From assembly GCF_905475345.1 (NCBI RefSeq), contig NC_066593.1:869001-933000 (forward strand): a stretch of 64,000 nt of DNA, read 5' to 3'. Shown here one piece after another: positions 21,732-32,805 of the stretch. Position 1 is the stretch's first letter. Every line of letters starts with the position of its first letter. Both the position numbers and the translations under genes were made by a program. A model generated the notes under the pieces. It had not been told where the DNA came from. It was given only the letters and a program-made list of their open reading frames with translations, and did not search any database. Origin of the DNA: Vespula vulgaris. Taxonomy: Eukaryota > Arthropoda > Insecta > Hymenoptera > Vespidae.

Positions 21732-24700
21732 ATGGCACAGTTTATCGGTGGACCTGCACAATTTATGACAAGCGACGATATCAAATACAGGCCAACCGAT
21801 GGTTGGTTCGTATCATACAAAAAGGCAGCCAGTATCGTAATATTTCTTATTTTTGTCTTGATCGTTGCTGGCCTAATCGGTTGGTACAGTCATTCGACAC
21901 CGACAAAACGGGTAAGCGAGTCTAACGATCATTTTATTTCTTATGTTGATCATTGGATAATGATCAGAAGACGTATGTAATTTTTATTTCCTCATCGATC
22001 TTGTCATTATTGCAGGTGCACGATGCATTGAGCTTGATAAACGATGGATCGACAAAAGAAATGGCTAAACCCAGTCATATTTCTCCTCACGTTCGTCCAT
22101 TAAAATATTGGCTTTATTTTAAACCTACGATCATGGATTACAATAATATTAATAATAATGATAATAACAGTAACACTAATAATTCGTCCATATTGACCGG
22201 ACGAGTTATCATAGAATTTCAAATCGAATCTTCCAATCGATTGCAAAAATTATCATTGAACGCCGTTAATATCACTATGAAACGATACGAGTTGTCGCTC
22301 TCGATCGACGAGGATTCCAAAGTCTCGAAGAAAAGATATAAAAGAGCAAACGAGACCAACCTCGTCGTTGAAAACAACGAAAAGAATAGCCAAATAATCG
22401 ACAATCTCTTGGGAGGTATTGAATTCGTTGAAACTTCTTGAAATTCTTCTTCTCTTTTCTTTTCTTTCCTTTCTTCTTGTTCTCCTCATTTAAATTCCAA
22501 TTTTCGCGATCCAATAATTTCTAATTTATTTGCGTATTCGCAGAAAACGATACAACCTGGGACGATAAAAATTCTACGATCGCTACGGACGAATCGAATA
22601 AGGTTATCGTGAACTTAGAAAACGATCCTAATATCCCTTTGGAAAATGGAACCTACGGGAAAGAAGAAACTGGACTTGTCCCGGCAAATGGCACTTCGCC
22701 GACCGACTTCAAAGTGTCCAAGATCAAAGACGACTGGTTTTCCGTGAATGGTATAGGAAAGGCAGACGAAATCGTTCAGATAAAGGAATACGAAATAGAC
22801 CGAGTGAATGGGCTTCACGTGATACATCCAACGAAAAAGCTCGAACGTGGTGTTTATTTTTTGATGATCGATTTCGAAGCAAATCCATCGAACGATGTCC
22901 TTTACGTCGTTGATTCGAATACCAACGAAGAAAAAAAGTAAGTTGGTGGGATCGAGGGAGGGAGGGATGGATGGGTGAGATAGCGAGATATTTTTTTTCT
23001 TTTTCGCTTACTTTCACATTTATTCAAATTGAATTTATAATTTATCTCTCTTCGTGGTCGAGTAAGAGAGCAAAGAAAAAAAGAAAAGAAACGAACAAAG
23101 ATCTTGTGTTTGAACCATTAGGAGGATGATGGGAACGTTATTAAAAACGGCAGAAGCCAGTCGTTTATTTCCTCTTTTCGACGAGATATACCTCAGAGCG
23201 ATTTTCTCTTTATCCGTTGAGCGTCCCAAGGAGATGAGAGTTTTATCGAATATGCCTTTGAGGAGTACGAAGGATACGTAAGTAAATTAGCTAATGTATA
23301 TCGTTGGTATTATCAAGGAAGATTTCTTTCTTTCTCTTTCTTTTTTTTTTGCCTCTTTTTTGTTTCTCCCTTAAGAAGGAATATTATCGTTTAAGTTCAG
23401 ATAATTGGCTGATCGATACGTTCAACGATACTCCCCTGATATCGCCCCACAATTTGGCCTTCGTCGTTGGTAACCTCGAGGTAGTGGATCAAACATCGAT
23501 CAATTCGGGAATGTCTGTTAAATTTTGGGCCGAGTTCAACACGACTTCTCAGGGATTCTACTTGTTGGACAAGGTCGAGCCTACGATAGTTGGTTTGACC
23601 GACGTATTGTCGATCCCTTATTGGCTACCAAAGTTGGACTTGGTTTGTCTACCTTGGAAAATCGTTAGATCGTCGGGAAATCCTGGTCTTATCACTATGC
23701 GGTAAGTACTAGCTAACGCGTTTAAATTAGTCTACCAACGATTAATTGAAGTTTCTCGAATTCTTGACGTGCACAAATCGGCTAACGCCATTCTCATGAA
23801 TATTCACGGTTGAAACGTGTTGCGGCATAAACGTAACTCTACGGATACACCGTACTATTTCATTTTTCGCCAAATGAATATTCATTTTAAGGAAGTCGTT
23901 GTTTTACGCCGACGATCGATCGCCCTTGGTTACGAGAACGGAAGCCTTGAAGACATTAATAGGTTTGCTCGGAGAACAATGGCTCGGCGGTAGGGTCAAC
24001 ATGAAAAGTTGGACGAACGTTTGGATATTGGAAGGATCGTTACTTTATTTTCGACATCTGTTGATCGAAAAGGCAAGGGATTGGCCGAATTTTTTATATA
24101 TTTTTTACAACTCCCGATTCTTTGCGATTACTTCGTAACAGATTTTTTTTTCTCCTTTTCTTTTCTTTTTCTTTTTTTTCCCCTCTTCGATAGGAAAAAA
24201 AGAGATCCCTTCGGGGACATTTTGATCCCTCACGAGATACAAATTTCAGATAGATCCGTCATTGGGATCCGCTCATTCCTTTGTCACCGACGTTGAAACG
24301 AAAGCGATGGAGTCCGACGGATACGATTCTTCAAGATCGTTCCGAGTGAAAATCAATCCTCTTCGCGTAAGGTTGTTGTCCATGGCACGTAATATGAGAG
24401 GTAAAGATATAAAGAAAAAGAAAAAGAACATATTTTTTCTTCTTCGTTCTTCTGTTAGATATGCTATCTCTTTTCTAAGACGAATCTTCTCCTATCTTTC
24501 GATTGCTTCTTTTTTATAGGAGCATGTCTGATTCGCATGTTGCATGCCACGATAAGCAATGATACCGCCTTTAGGATCGCCTACAAGAAACTTCTAACGA
24601 GGTAGTGGGTATATAACGTGTAAGATACATATAGACGATAAATCGACTTTTGTTTTTGTTTTTTATTTATCTATTTTTTATTTTTTTTTATTTTTTTCTT

Positions 24701-27255
24701 CGTTCGATGATGTTATCCTTAACACGTTTTTCTGTTCTGTTTTTTACATATATATATATATAAAAACAATAAGAAAAAAGACGAACCTAATAAAAACGCT
24801 GTTTCGTTTATTTTAAACGATATTTCATATATCCTTGATATTTATTTTTAACATTTACGTTTTTAGTCAAAACGACGGAAGCGTCGACGCGAGAGAATTT
24901 TGGAATTTCATGAACGAAGAAGCGAGAGAATTTCCGGACAACTTATCTCCGAAGGAAATGATAGATACTTGGATTTCTCAAACTGGGTATCCTCTCGTTA
25001 CCGTTTTGAGGAATTATGAAGAAGGATCTGCCATCGTCAGACAGGTTTCTTTATCCAAAGATTTCACTTTTTCATTATGTATGTATCCGGTGTATAAATA
25101 AAAGTGAGTAACATCGGGACGATATTGTTTTCGTAGAAAAAGTTCTCTTACGATGAGCCAACGGCGGAAAAGAATGATTTATGGCATATACCTTTGACTT
25201 ATGTTGGAATTAACGACGATTGGTCGAGTCCTAAAAAAGAATGGCTCAAAAAGGAAAGGGAACAAATCTTTCAGAACGTTACTACGATCGATAAAATAAA
25301 TGGTACCGATTGGATCTTGTTTAACGTCAACAAAACTGGTGGGTAAATGTTTGAAAGAAAAAAGAAAAAGAGGAATATAAAAGAATTTGTGACACTCCCT
25401 TTTGATTTTTTTCTTTCTTTTCCAATTAAATCAAATTCGTAGGTTACTATCGTGTTAATTACGACGAAAAAAATTGGCTACTACTCGCAATGGCGTTGGA
25501 TGAAAATCACGAGGCTTTTCCAGTAGAGACCAGAGCGTCCCTCGTGGACGATGTCTTTGCTTTGGCAGCAGTTGGCTCTTCGAAATATGAGACGGCTTTT
25601 GGCTTTATTAAATATATGCAAATGAAGGAAAGACATTACGCACCATGGAGCGCTTTCGCGCATCACGTTTTCAAATTAAATAACGTTCTTTATGAGACCT
25701 CCGCCTTCCTCGACTTTCAGGTAAGCGTGAGAGTGTAAATTGAGGGAAGATGTAAAACGTTGAAAATTATCACGAGCCCGTATTTAAGTTTGTCTTTAGA
25801 CTACAGAGAGACAGATAGATAGATAGATAAATAAAGAGAGAAAGAAAGAAAAAAGAGTCTAATCAGCAATATTCAACGAGAAAAGTGAGAACAATGAAAT
25901 AGAATTTGTGAAATTTGTATTAGCGTACCTTCTTCTTCTTCTTCTTCTTCTTTTTTTTATTTACTCAAGTTCTTTCTTTTCTTCCTTTCTTTCTTTTTCT
26001 TTTTATTTCTCTCTCGAGCAAAGTCTTTTCCCGCGAAATTTTTTTTCCAACCGTCGCGATTCTCTTTTCAGGAATTTCTACAAAAATTGATTACGCCATT
26101 GTACAACGAGGTGGCAGAGAATCTCGAGGAAGGATCACCGCTTACGTTATTCGCTGTAAAATTAGCATGTCTTTCGGAACATTCCAAGTGTCTCGATTGG
26201 GCTAAGCAAAGTTTCGTCCAATTGAAGAGAAATCCTTCCTTCAAGCACGGGTAAATATTTGATATAAAAAATAAATGAAACGTAGAAACGGGTGCTCGTA
26301 AATTAATTGACATTTATTTATACAATTATTTATTCTCGATATTATCGAGTTAAACGTATCAATAGTCTTCATTCGTACGAGTAATATCGTATCTTTGATT
26401 TTTAACCTTAATGAATTGAAATTATTTTCAGCATTCCGATGTACATACGTCGAACGTTGTATTGTACGATCGCAAGACACGGTGGTCGAAACGAGTGGGA
26501 TTATATTTATCAAAAAGCACGAAACAGCATGAAAGCTGAAGAAAAATATAATCTTTTGTCTTCCTTCGGTTGTTTCCAAATTCCAAGTGTTCTGCAGTCG
26601 TAAGTAAAATTTCTTTTACTAATATTAAATAATTTCTTATGGATATTATTTTGTTAATTATGTAATATTTTAGAATCATCGATGAGATTCTTCAGGATGA
26701 TAAATATAACGACGATGAAATATGTATGATATTAAAATCCTTTTCGATGAATCCAATCGCATCTCGAGTGGCTTATAAATCTATTATGTATAATTGGAAG
26801 AACATTCTAAGAAGGTATTCTCGGAGTGTTAATTTTGATTTAATAACTATTAACATTCCTCATTTTATATTATTTAAAATATATTTCAGGTTTCACGACT
26901 CTTATTCCGTAATAAGGTCTTTCATCTTGGCGATGATGAATAGTGTTACGAACGAACAGGATTTAATGGATGTACGTATTACAGAAAATTATTTTTGTAC
27001 TTCTTTTTTATTTCTTTATTTTTTCAAATCTTTTTTTTTAACGATTACAACGAATTCAAATCGTACGATCTTCTTCTCTTCTTTTCTCATTTTTAGCTTC
27101 ACACCTTTTGGGAAAATAATTACGAATCCATAAAGACTGTGAAATATGCTGCAGCTTTGGTCGAGTCTAAAGCGAATCTCGCAATTTCGTTGATTAAAAA
27201 TTATTCCCACGAGATAAAGGAATGGTTAAAGGACAATAATGATTCGGGTGCTTAA
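21732..27255 (+). CDS. M1-B: membrane-anchored M1-family homologue lacking catalytic residues (16 exons)
   Basis: Exons: 21732-21911, 22016-22415, 22544-22937, 23122-23277, 23396-23701, 23892-24072, 24250-24400, 24520-24601, 24867-25044, 25137-25338, 25443-25720, 26072-26250, 26432-26599, 26674-26814, 26890-26971 and 27097-27255. Phases agree and sum to 1078 aa. Residues 32-52 form one membrane helix preceded by KK, predicting a type II protein with its bulk outside. An Asn-rich stretch and an acidic spacer lengthen the N-terminal domain. The FPxxDE region (RLFPLFDE) is kept. GAMENWGL reads RSSGNPGL. The HELAH position reads GLLGE, so no histidine remains, although the later LEG glutamate survives. 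The catalytic Tyr aligns with Asn. The helical C-terminal domain contains GYYRVNYD. Exon 6 ends with a GC donor. Family membership is clear; substrate or partner is unknown. Confidence 0.9.
22142..22187 (+). repeat. Asn/Ser-coding low-complexity insert in M1-B exon 2
   Basis: An AAT/AAC-rich stretch encodes a run of asparagines broken by Ile, Asp, Ser and Thr (NNINNNDNNSNTNNSS). It lies within the N-terminal beta domain, where family members usually have a short loop, and keeps the frame. Confidence 0.8.
23396..23701 (+). CDS. M1-B exon 5: degenerate GAMEN site
   Basis: The exon begins after TTTAAG, because the next AG (TTCAG) would give an in-frame stop. It carries YWLPKLDLVCLPW, matching the YPLPKLDMVAVPDF block of active enzymes, followed by RSSGNPGLIT where GAMENWGLIT is expected. 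Only the Asn and the trailing GLIT remain. Entry and exit phases (2 and 2) equal those of M1-A exon 5. Confidence 0.87.
23892..24072 (+). CDS. M1-B exon 6: zinc site lost; GC donor
   Basis: The segment reads TLIGLLGEQWLGGRVNMKSWTN where active enzymes have the HEXXH helix and the W-rich loop. Both His and the motif Glu are replaced (Gly, Leu, Glu). The downstream LEGSLLYF keeps the third-ligand Glu. The exon ends GAAAAG|GCAAGG, a GC donor. The nearest upstream GT would create a stop in the next exon. The 30 residues between QW and the exon end match M1-A exactly. Confidence 0.87.
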
Positions 27256-28045
27256 TTCGCAAGGTTAGAAAAAAAAAAAGAAAAAAAATATTTTGGAATT
27301 TATATTTCTTCATAGAGACGAGCCAAGTATTCCCGTCGTAATGAATTACACGAGACGTTGAGATATAAGACTTTTATGCTAGCACCATTGTCGCATGCAT
27401 CTCGTGAGATTATTAGATCAACAGAGAAATAAGAAGAAGAAGAAGCAGAAGAAGAAGAAAAAGGAGAAGACAAAAAAAAACAAAAAAACAAACAAACAAA
27501 TGAATATAAAAGGATCATTTATCCTTTCATTAGTTGAAAGGACGGAAAGAGATTGGTAGAGGAATTACGTGAACTTTCTACGACAACAAGTTTTATTCTC
27601 CGAATGCTTTTGTCAAAGCATGATTACAAAACCAAGCAACAAGAATCTCGTCCTTACATCGAGTAGCCTTAGGATGATAGTCGTTAATATAATATTATTT
27701 TAAATAGGTACATATTTAACAAACGATAGGTAATATTGTATCTAACGATAATAATCATTACTCGAATAGTTTACCGTTTACTCTTTTCCTCGTCTTCCTT
27801 ATTTTTCTATTCTTTTCTTTTCTTTTTTTTTCTCCTCGTCTTTCTTACTCATTCCCGGATAATAGTGTGCTATTGCTATTACGGTACAATAGTTAACTAT
27901 ATTATCATCGTTATAATAATAATCTATCATATCACTTACTCCCCCCGCTTTCCTTTTTCCGTTTCTACCTGTCAGCTAAGTTTTTATTTTTAATCTTTTT
28001 TTTTTATGTTTTTAATTACTGTTTTTTTTCTTTTTTTTTTCTTTT

Positions 28046-28077
<32 letters not shown>

Positions 28078-28743
28078 TTTCTTTCTTTTTCTCCATTTTA
28101 TTAATTAGGGAATTTTATATTAAACTCTACGTTCACGCAACTCACTTCGAAGACGTGTTGTAAAATGACGATCCTGATCCTCTCGTTTTATCTCTTTTGC
28201 CGAATCAGAACACGGATGTCGATCTGTATAATCGATGAAAGAAATTTTATAATAATTAGTCCATTTCTATCTTTATTTTTTTCTCGTTTTGTAGTTTCTG
28301 TCAATGAAAGAGTGCACGCGTTTCTCCGATGCGTTTCTTTCTTCTTTCTTTTTCTTTTTCTTTTTTTTTGCTTTATGCTTTTTAGACGCTTTTTTCTTGT
28401 TTTTCTATTTTCTTTTTTTGCTCGTTCTTTCTCTTTTCTCTTTTCTCTTTATTTATCTTATTGTCCGTTTGTGTCGCTTAATGTTTTTTCTGCGTTAGAT
28501 TATTATCTTAAATTTGTTTCTTCCTAATGTTGTGTTAAAAACTTAAAAAGAAAAAGAAAAAAAAAAAAAGAAAAAATCACTTCACGCTAGATTTATCTGT
28601 ACAATTCTTGAGTTTGAAATTTTAGAGATAGGATAACACGATTCTTATGGTGGAAATGAGATTCGTCAGTATGCTTCATTGAACTTTTGTTTTTTTTTCT
28701 TTTCTTCTTCTTTCTTTTTTGCAAACATCCGCGTTTGATCGTT

Positions 28744-28755
28744 GGGGGGGGGGGG
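28744..28755. repeat. Run of 12 guanines
   Basis: A homopolymer G run, rare in this AT-rich window, about 1.5 kb beyond the M1-B stop and 20 bases before an AATAAA. Confidence 0.9.
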
Positions 28756-30178
28756 ACTTTCGTCATTTGAATTCAATAAAAATCGACGCTCTTTTTTTTT
28801 TCGTTTTTCGTAATCGTAATCGATAGTGTAATCGTAATCGAAGGGTCACGAACATCGATCACTGTAAAAGATCGATGACAATCGTTATTTAATATCGTTT
28901 ATCGTATCGATACGATCGGATTTTTTTTGGGGAATAAATCGATACTTTGTTTTTCTTTCCTTTTCTTTTTTTTTGTTTTGTTTTTTTTTTCTTTTTTTCA
29001 CTCTTCATTCGACAATGGCGAGACAGAGACAGTGAGAAAGAGAGGGAAAGAATGCGTATACGCGTGACCGTATTAATGTATGTGTCTGCACGATTTTTTC
29101 TTGAACGATTTCTTGAACGATTTTTTTTCATGCAAATGATCCCTTGGATTTGATCGATTATAAAAAAATTCCAACCCTTTATAGCAATATTCCAACCCTC
29201 GACTTACAAGGTATTGTTATTTCCTTTTTTTTTCTTTCTTTCCTTCCTTCTTCCTTCCCTTCTTTCTTTTTTCTCTATTTACACGTTATTTACAACTTAG
29301 CGATTAATTAATTACTTTAATTAATTTTTTTTGTTTCTTGTTTTCTCTCATCTCTCATTTTCTTTCTAAAATATCTAAAATCTAAGTGCATGCCTCTCTC
29401 TTTTTCAAACGCTCGGCTCGTATTTGTGAATTATACTTCCGGGACGGGAATCTAGATACGAGGACAATTATTTTACATTCGAATACGTGAAAATCGATGA
29501 TCGTGATCTTGTTGGATGGGATTTATACGATCTAATATTTAAGAACTAGATTACTCGTCTCGGAAAGTTCTGTTTTTATCGTCGTCGTTCGCGAAAAAAC
29601 ACATTGTCGTACTTAATTATAACGAGTAAGTACTTACATGTCTCATTATCATAGAAAAACGTGTGCGCTTTTGTCCTTTTTCTTTTTCTTTTTTCCCTTT
29701 TCTTTTCTTTTCTATTCCCTTCCCTCTTTCATTATATTTCTTCGTTCTTTTCTAGCGATTTAGTGCGAAGTTTTTAAGTTCGTCATTCGTTTCCCTCGTT
29801 TTCTTTTAACAGGAAAAAGAGAGAAAGAGAGAGCACTCGCGATCCTTGGAAATCGATCCATAGATCGCATTTCTTTCGTTTTATTCGAGTTGCTGTTCGC
29901 TGGACGATTCGTTAGTTTCAGGTAACTTTTTCATCAGGTGTTTTTACGCTCGGTTCATCGCCTTCTCCGCGCGTAAGGCGATTAAAATGAGGGGAAAAAA
30001 AAGACAAAAGAAGAAAAAATAGAATCAGAAAAAAGGGAAAAAAAAGAAAAAGAAAAAGAAAAAGAAAGAAAAGAACTTGTGTCGATCGTCCTCCATCTTC
30101 TTTTCTCCTAACTCTCTCAAGGACAATTTTCTTTCGGTCGTTTGCGATGAAACAATGAGAATCACGAGAAAACATTTT

Positions 30179-30184
<6 letters not shown>

Positions 30185-30220
<36 letters not shown>
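30185..30220. repeat. TA dinucleotide repeat
   Basis: About 18 TA units in the convergent intergenic region. Confidence 0.9.
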
Positions 30221-30223
<3 letters not shown>

Positions 30224-31591
30224 GTACACTAAGTATTGGCAATGTTTCTCTCAATGGCAGTAATTATGAAAATCGATACCGGTCCGTCCTAATAAATGTT
30301 AATTATTTACAATCCTGTGTTAACAACGCACCGTTTGACACGGATGCACGAAAACGTTCTCTTACAATTAGCTCATCTCATTCTCGTTAGGTTCGGAGCC
30401 CCGCTTTATATGTACGTTTACGTACTCTGATTTACGTACGTACGTATATATAATTGTATAATGTATATTATATATGTATATGTATATTTTGAAACGTCGG
30501 AGAATTAGGTGGCTTTAACTCACGTCATGTTTATTCGTTCTCTCTCTCTCTCTCGATATTCTCGAAAATGTTATTCGAACAGTTTTTGAAATATTACGAA
30601 CGAGTTACGATCGATCGTTAATAATCATTTGTTAACGATTGATAAAACACAACGTTGAGAGTTTCACGACGAATCATTACTCTTCGACGCGTAAAGGATC
30701 ACATTCGTCGACATAGGGCGAATCAGTCCGCTCTTATCAGGCATAACTAACAATTATTATAAATATCATAAATCACGATACAATAATTTTATCATACATA
30801 TGTTTCCTTATGCGTGTAATGTGTTTTATTATAATCGTGTGCGCATTCACGTACTACATCGTCGTACGTCCATGTTCTTTTTTGTATCACTCTCTCTTTT
30901 TAAATGTGCGTGTGTGCGTACGTATTTGTGTGTGTGTAGTGTGTGTGTGTGTGTGTCTGTGTATGTGATCAGCTAAAAAAAAAACAAATTATGAACGACG
31001 ACTCACTGTGACATCGACCACGAAACTACGGTATTGAACAACGGTAGTGAACGTTCGTTCAATTTGTCTACAACTATCAGCTTTAGAATTCGTATGCTTT
31101 ACTTGTTCTTACCGTACTATAATCGGTTATCTTTACTCTAATGCTTGCTTCGCGCATTGCATCCGATTCGTTCTTTCTCTTTCTCTTTCTTCTTTCTTTC
31201 TTATAAAATACGAGAACAAGGAATACTTATATTATCTTGCACCGCGATTATCGATATAAACGTAAGAGATTTCATTGATATCGAAAATTTATCCTTTCTT
31301 TTCTTTTTTTTTTTTTTTGTTCTTTTTAAATCGTCAAAAGAAAATCGCGGTGCAACTCGTTATTCTTGTCTCGATTATTTTCTTAAAACGTACGATATAC
31401 GTAATATGTATGCTTGCGTCGTATATATGTATTTATTTATGTATTTATTTATTCATGTATAATTCGTACAAACGGATACGTCCCTAAACGTTTACGAGAA
31501 TAACCGGATACAGTTGAAATGAGTTACACCCTATTGTGTTCGTGTACAATTACAACGAGCTAGCTAAGTCGTGTTATACAATATTGATTTA

Positions 31592-31597
<6 letters not shown>

Positions 31598-31645
<48 letters not shown>

Positions 31646-31657
31646 ATATATATATAT
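31598..31657. repeat. TA dinucleotide repeat with ATAAT interruption
   Basis: Roughly 60 bases of TA repeat broken once by ATAATATAA. Such sequence is self-complementary and can fold back. Confidence 0.9.
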
Positions 31658-32327
31658 TAATTTCTCGTGTGTCGCGCGTGTTTCGGCGTATAAAACATAA
31701 TAATCATTAACGTTGGAGTCCGTTTATCATTATCGCTTCGTCCTCTCGTCGGATTCTCAAAAGCGCCTCCTCTCATCGTAAATCATTTCTCGGGGAGACG
31801 TCGAGAACAATTGGTAGAGCGAGATGACACTTGTGGGCTCGCTAATATAATACTATAGTACCGTTTAAAGTAGCTCGCTGTTAATTTACTCGAATAATTA
31901 AGTGGCAGCTTCGTATTAACGCTTTACACGAGCACGCTACGTATAAGTAGTGATACGTGTCTCTTTCTCATCCTCTCTTTTCTTTTCTCGTGTAATTATT
32001 ACTATTACTATCGAATAGTTTATTCGTCATTCTTCGTCATCTTCTTTTTCTTTTTCTTCTCTTTCTCCTTTCTTTTTTCCTTCTTTCTTTCTTTCTTTCT
32101 TTCTTTCTTTTCATTTCTTTTCATTTCTTTAAATCAACGCTGTCATACGTACCTCGCGAGAAAAGTAGAATTTCCATTCGATGGACGATGATGGATCCTG
32201 CGGATCGATGGATCGAATGTGCTTGGAAATGGAAGAGTACAAAATGAAAGGAATGAATGAAGTGAGTGAGCGACTGCGTTAATGAATGGCAGAGAGAAAG
32301 AGAGAACAAAAAGAGAGAAAGAAAGAC

Positions 32328-32367
<40 letters not shown>

Positions 32368-32613
32368 CACACGTGCGAATGTGCTTCTCTCGCGTATGGA
32401 TGTTAGTCACTTAAAAACGTTCCACAGTTATCGTCGTTACGTTCGACGATAAATCGAGCCCTATCGCCGTAAGAAATGGTGGAGACCGAGGATCAAGGTT
32501 GGAAGATATTTCGGAGACTCCTAAAAGGCCAGGAAGGAGAATCGACGAAGTCTACCGAAGTCTACGTCGTCGGCCCTTTAGTTTTTCTCTACGGTGCAGG
32601 GCTCGGGCATGGA

Positions 32614-32805
32614 CTATTGGGGCGGACACTTTACCACTGTCGTCGTTGCGAATTCACTGAATTTCTTGTCGATCGGGACACGATCGTCGTACAACGTTGG
32701 TGCTTGTAATATAATTCCAGCTGTGCCGACCAAAACGGCCAGTGTGAAGATCCAAAGGAATAATCTGTCTAGGACCATCGCCACGTATTTCCAATCCTCC
32801 TTCAC
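32614..32805 (-). CDS. nAChR last exon: M4 helix and C-terminus
   Basis: The exon begins after TTCGACAG with VKEDWKYVAMVLDRLF and encodes the fourth membrane helix. The extracellular tail continues with APTLYDDRVPID and ends at TAG after KCPPQ. It is 63 codons plus the stop. Confidence 0.94.
   Translation of the reverse strand: MKEDWKYVAMVLDRLFLWIFTLAVLVGTAGIILQAPTLYDDRVPIDKKFSEFATTTVVKCPPQ

Larger units (their letters stand above)
27256..32613. other. Convergent intergenic region, M1-B to nAChR
   Basis: About 5.4 kb between the M1-B stop and the nAChR stop, holding both 3' untranslated regions. It is AT-rich with T-rich tracts, TTTC runs (28046-28079, 32083-32110), a run of 12 G (28744-28755), TA runs (30185-30220, 31598-31657) and a GT/GTGC stretch (30905-30962). 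Possible polyadenylation hexamers are AATAAA at 28775-28780 for M1-B and TTTATT at 32019-32024 for nAChR. No further gene is visible. Confidence 0.6.

Noticed and set aside
11174..27255. Treating M1-A and M1-B as decaying pseudogenes
   Set aside because: Every splice phase fits, no internal stop or frameshift occurs over about 2.9 and 3.2 kb of coding sequence, and structural motifs outside the active site are kept.
31598..31657. TA-rich inverted repeats as possible transposon ends
   Set aside because: Any TA run is self-complementary; no transposase frame, target-site duplication or second terminus was found.
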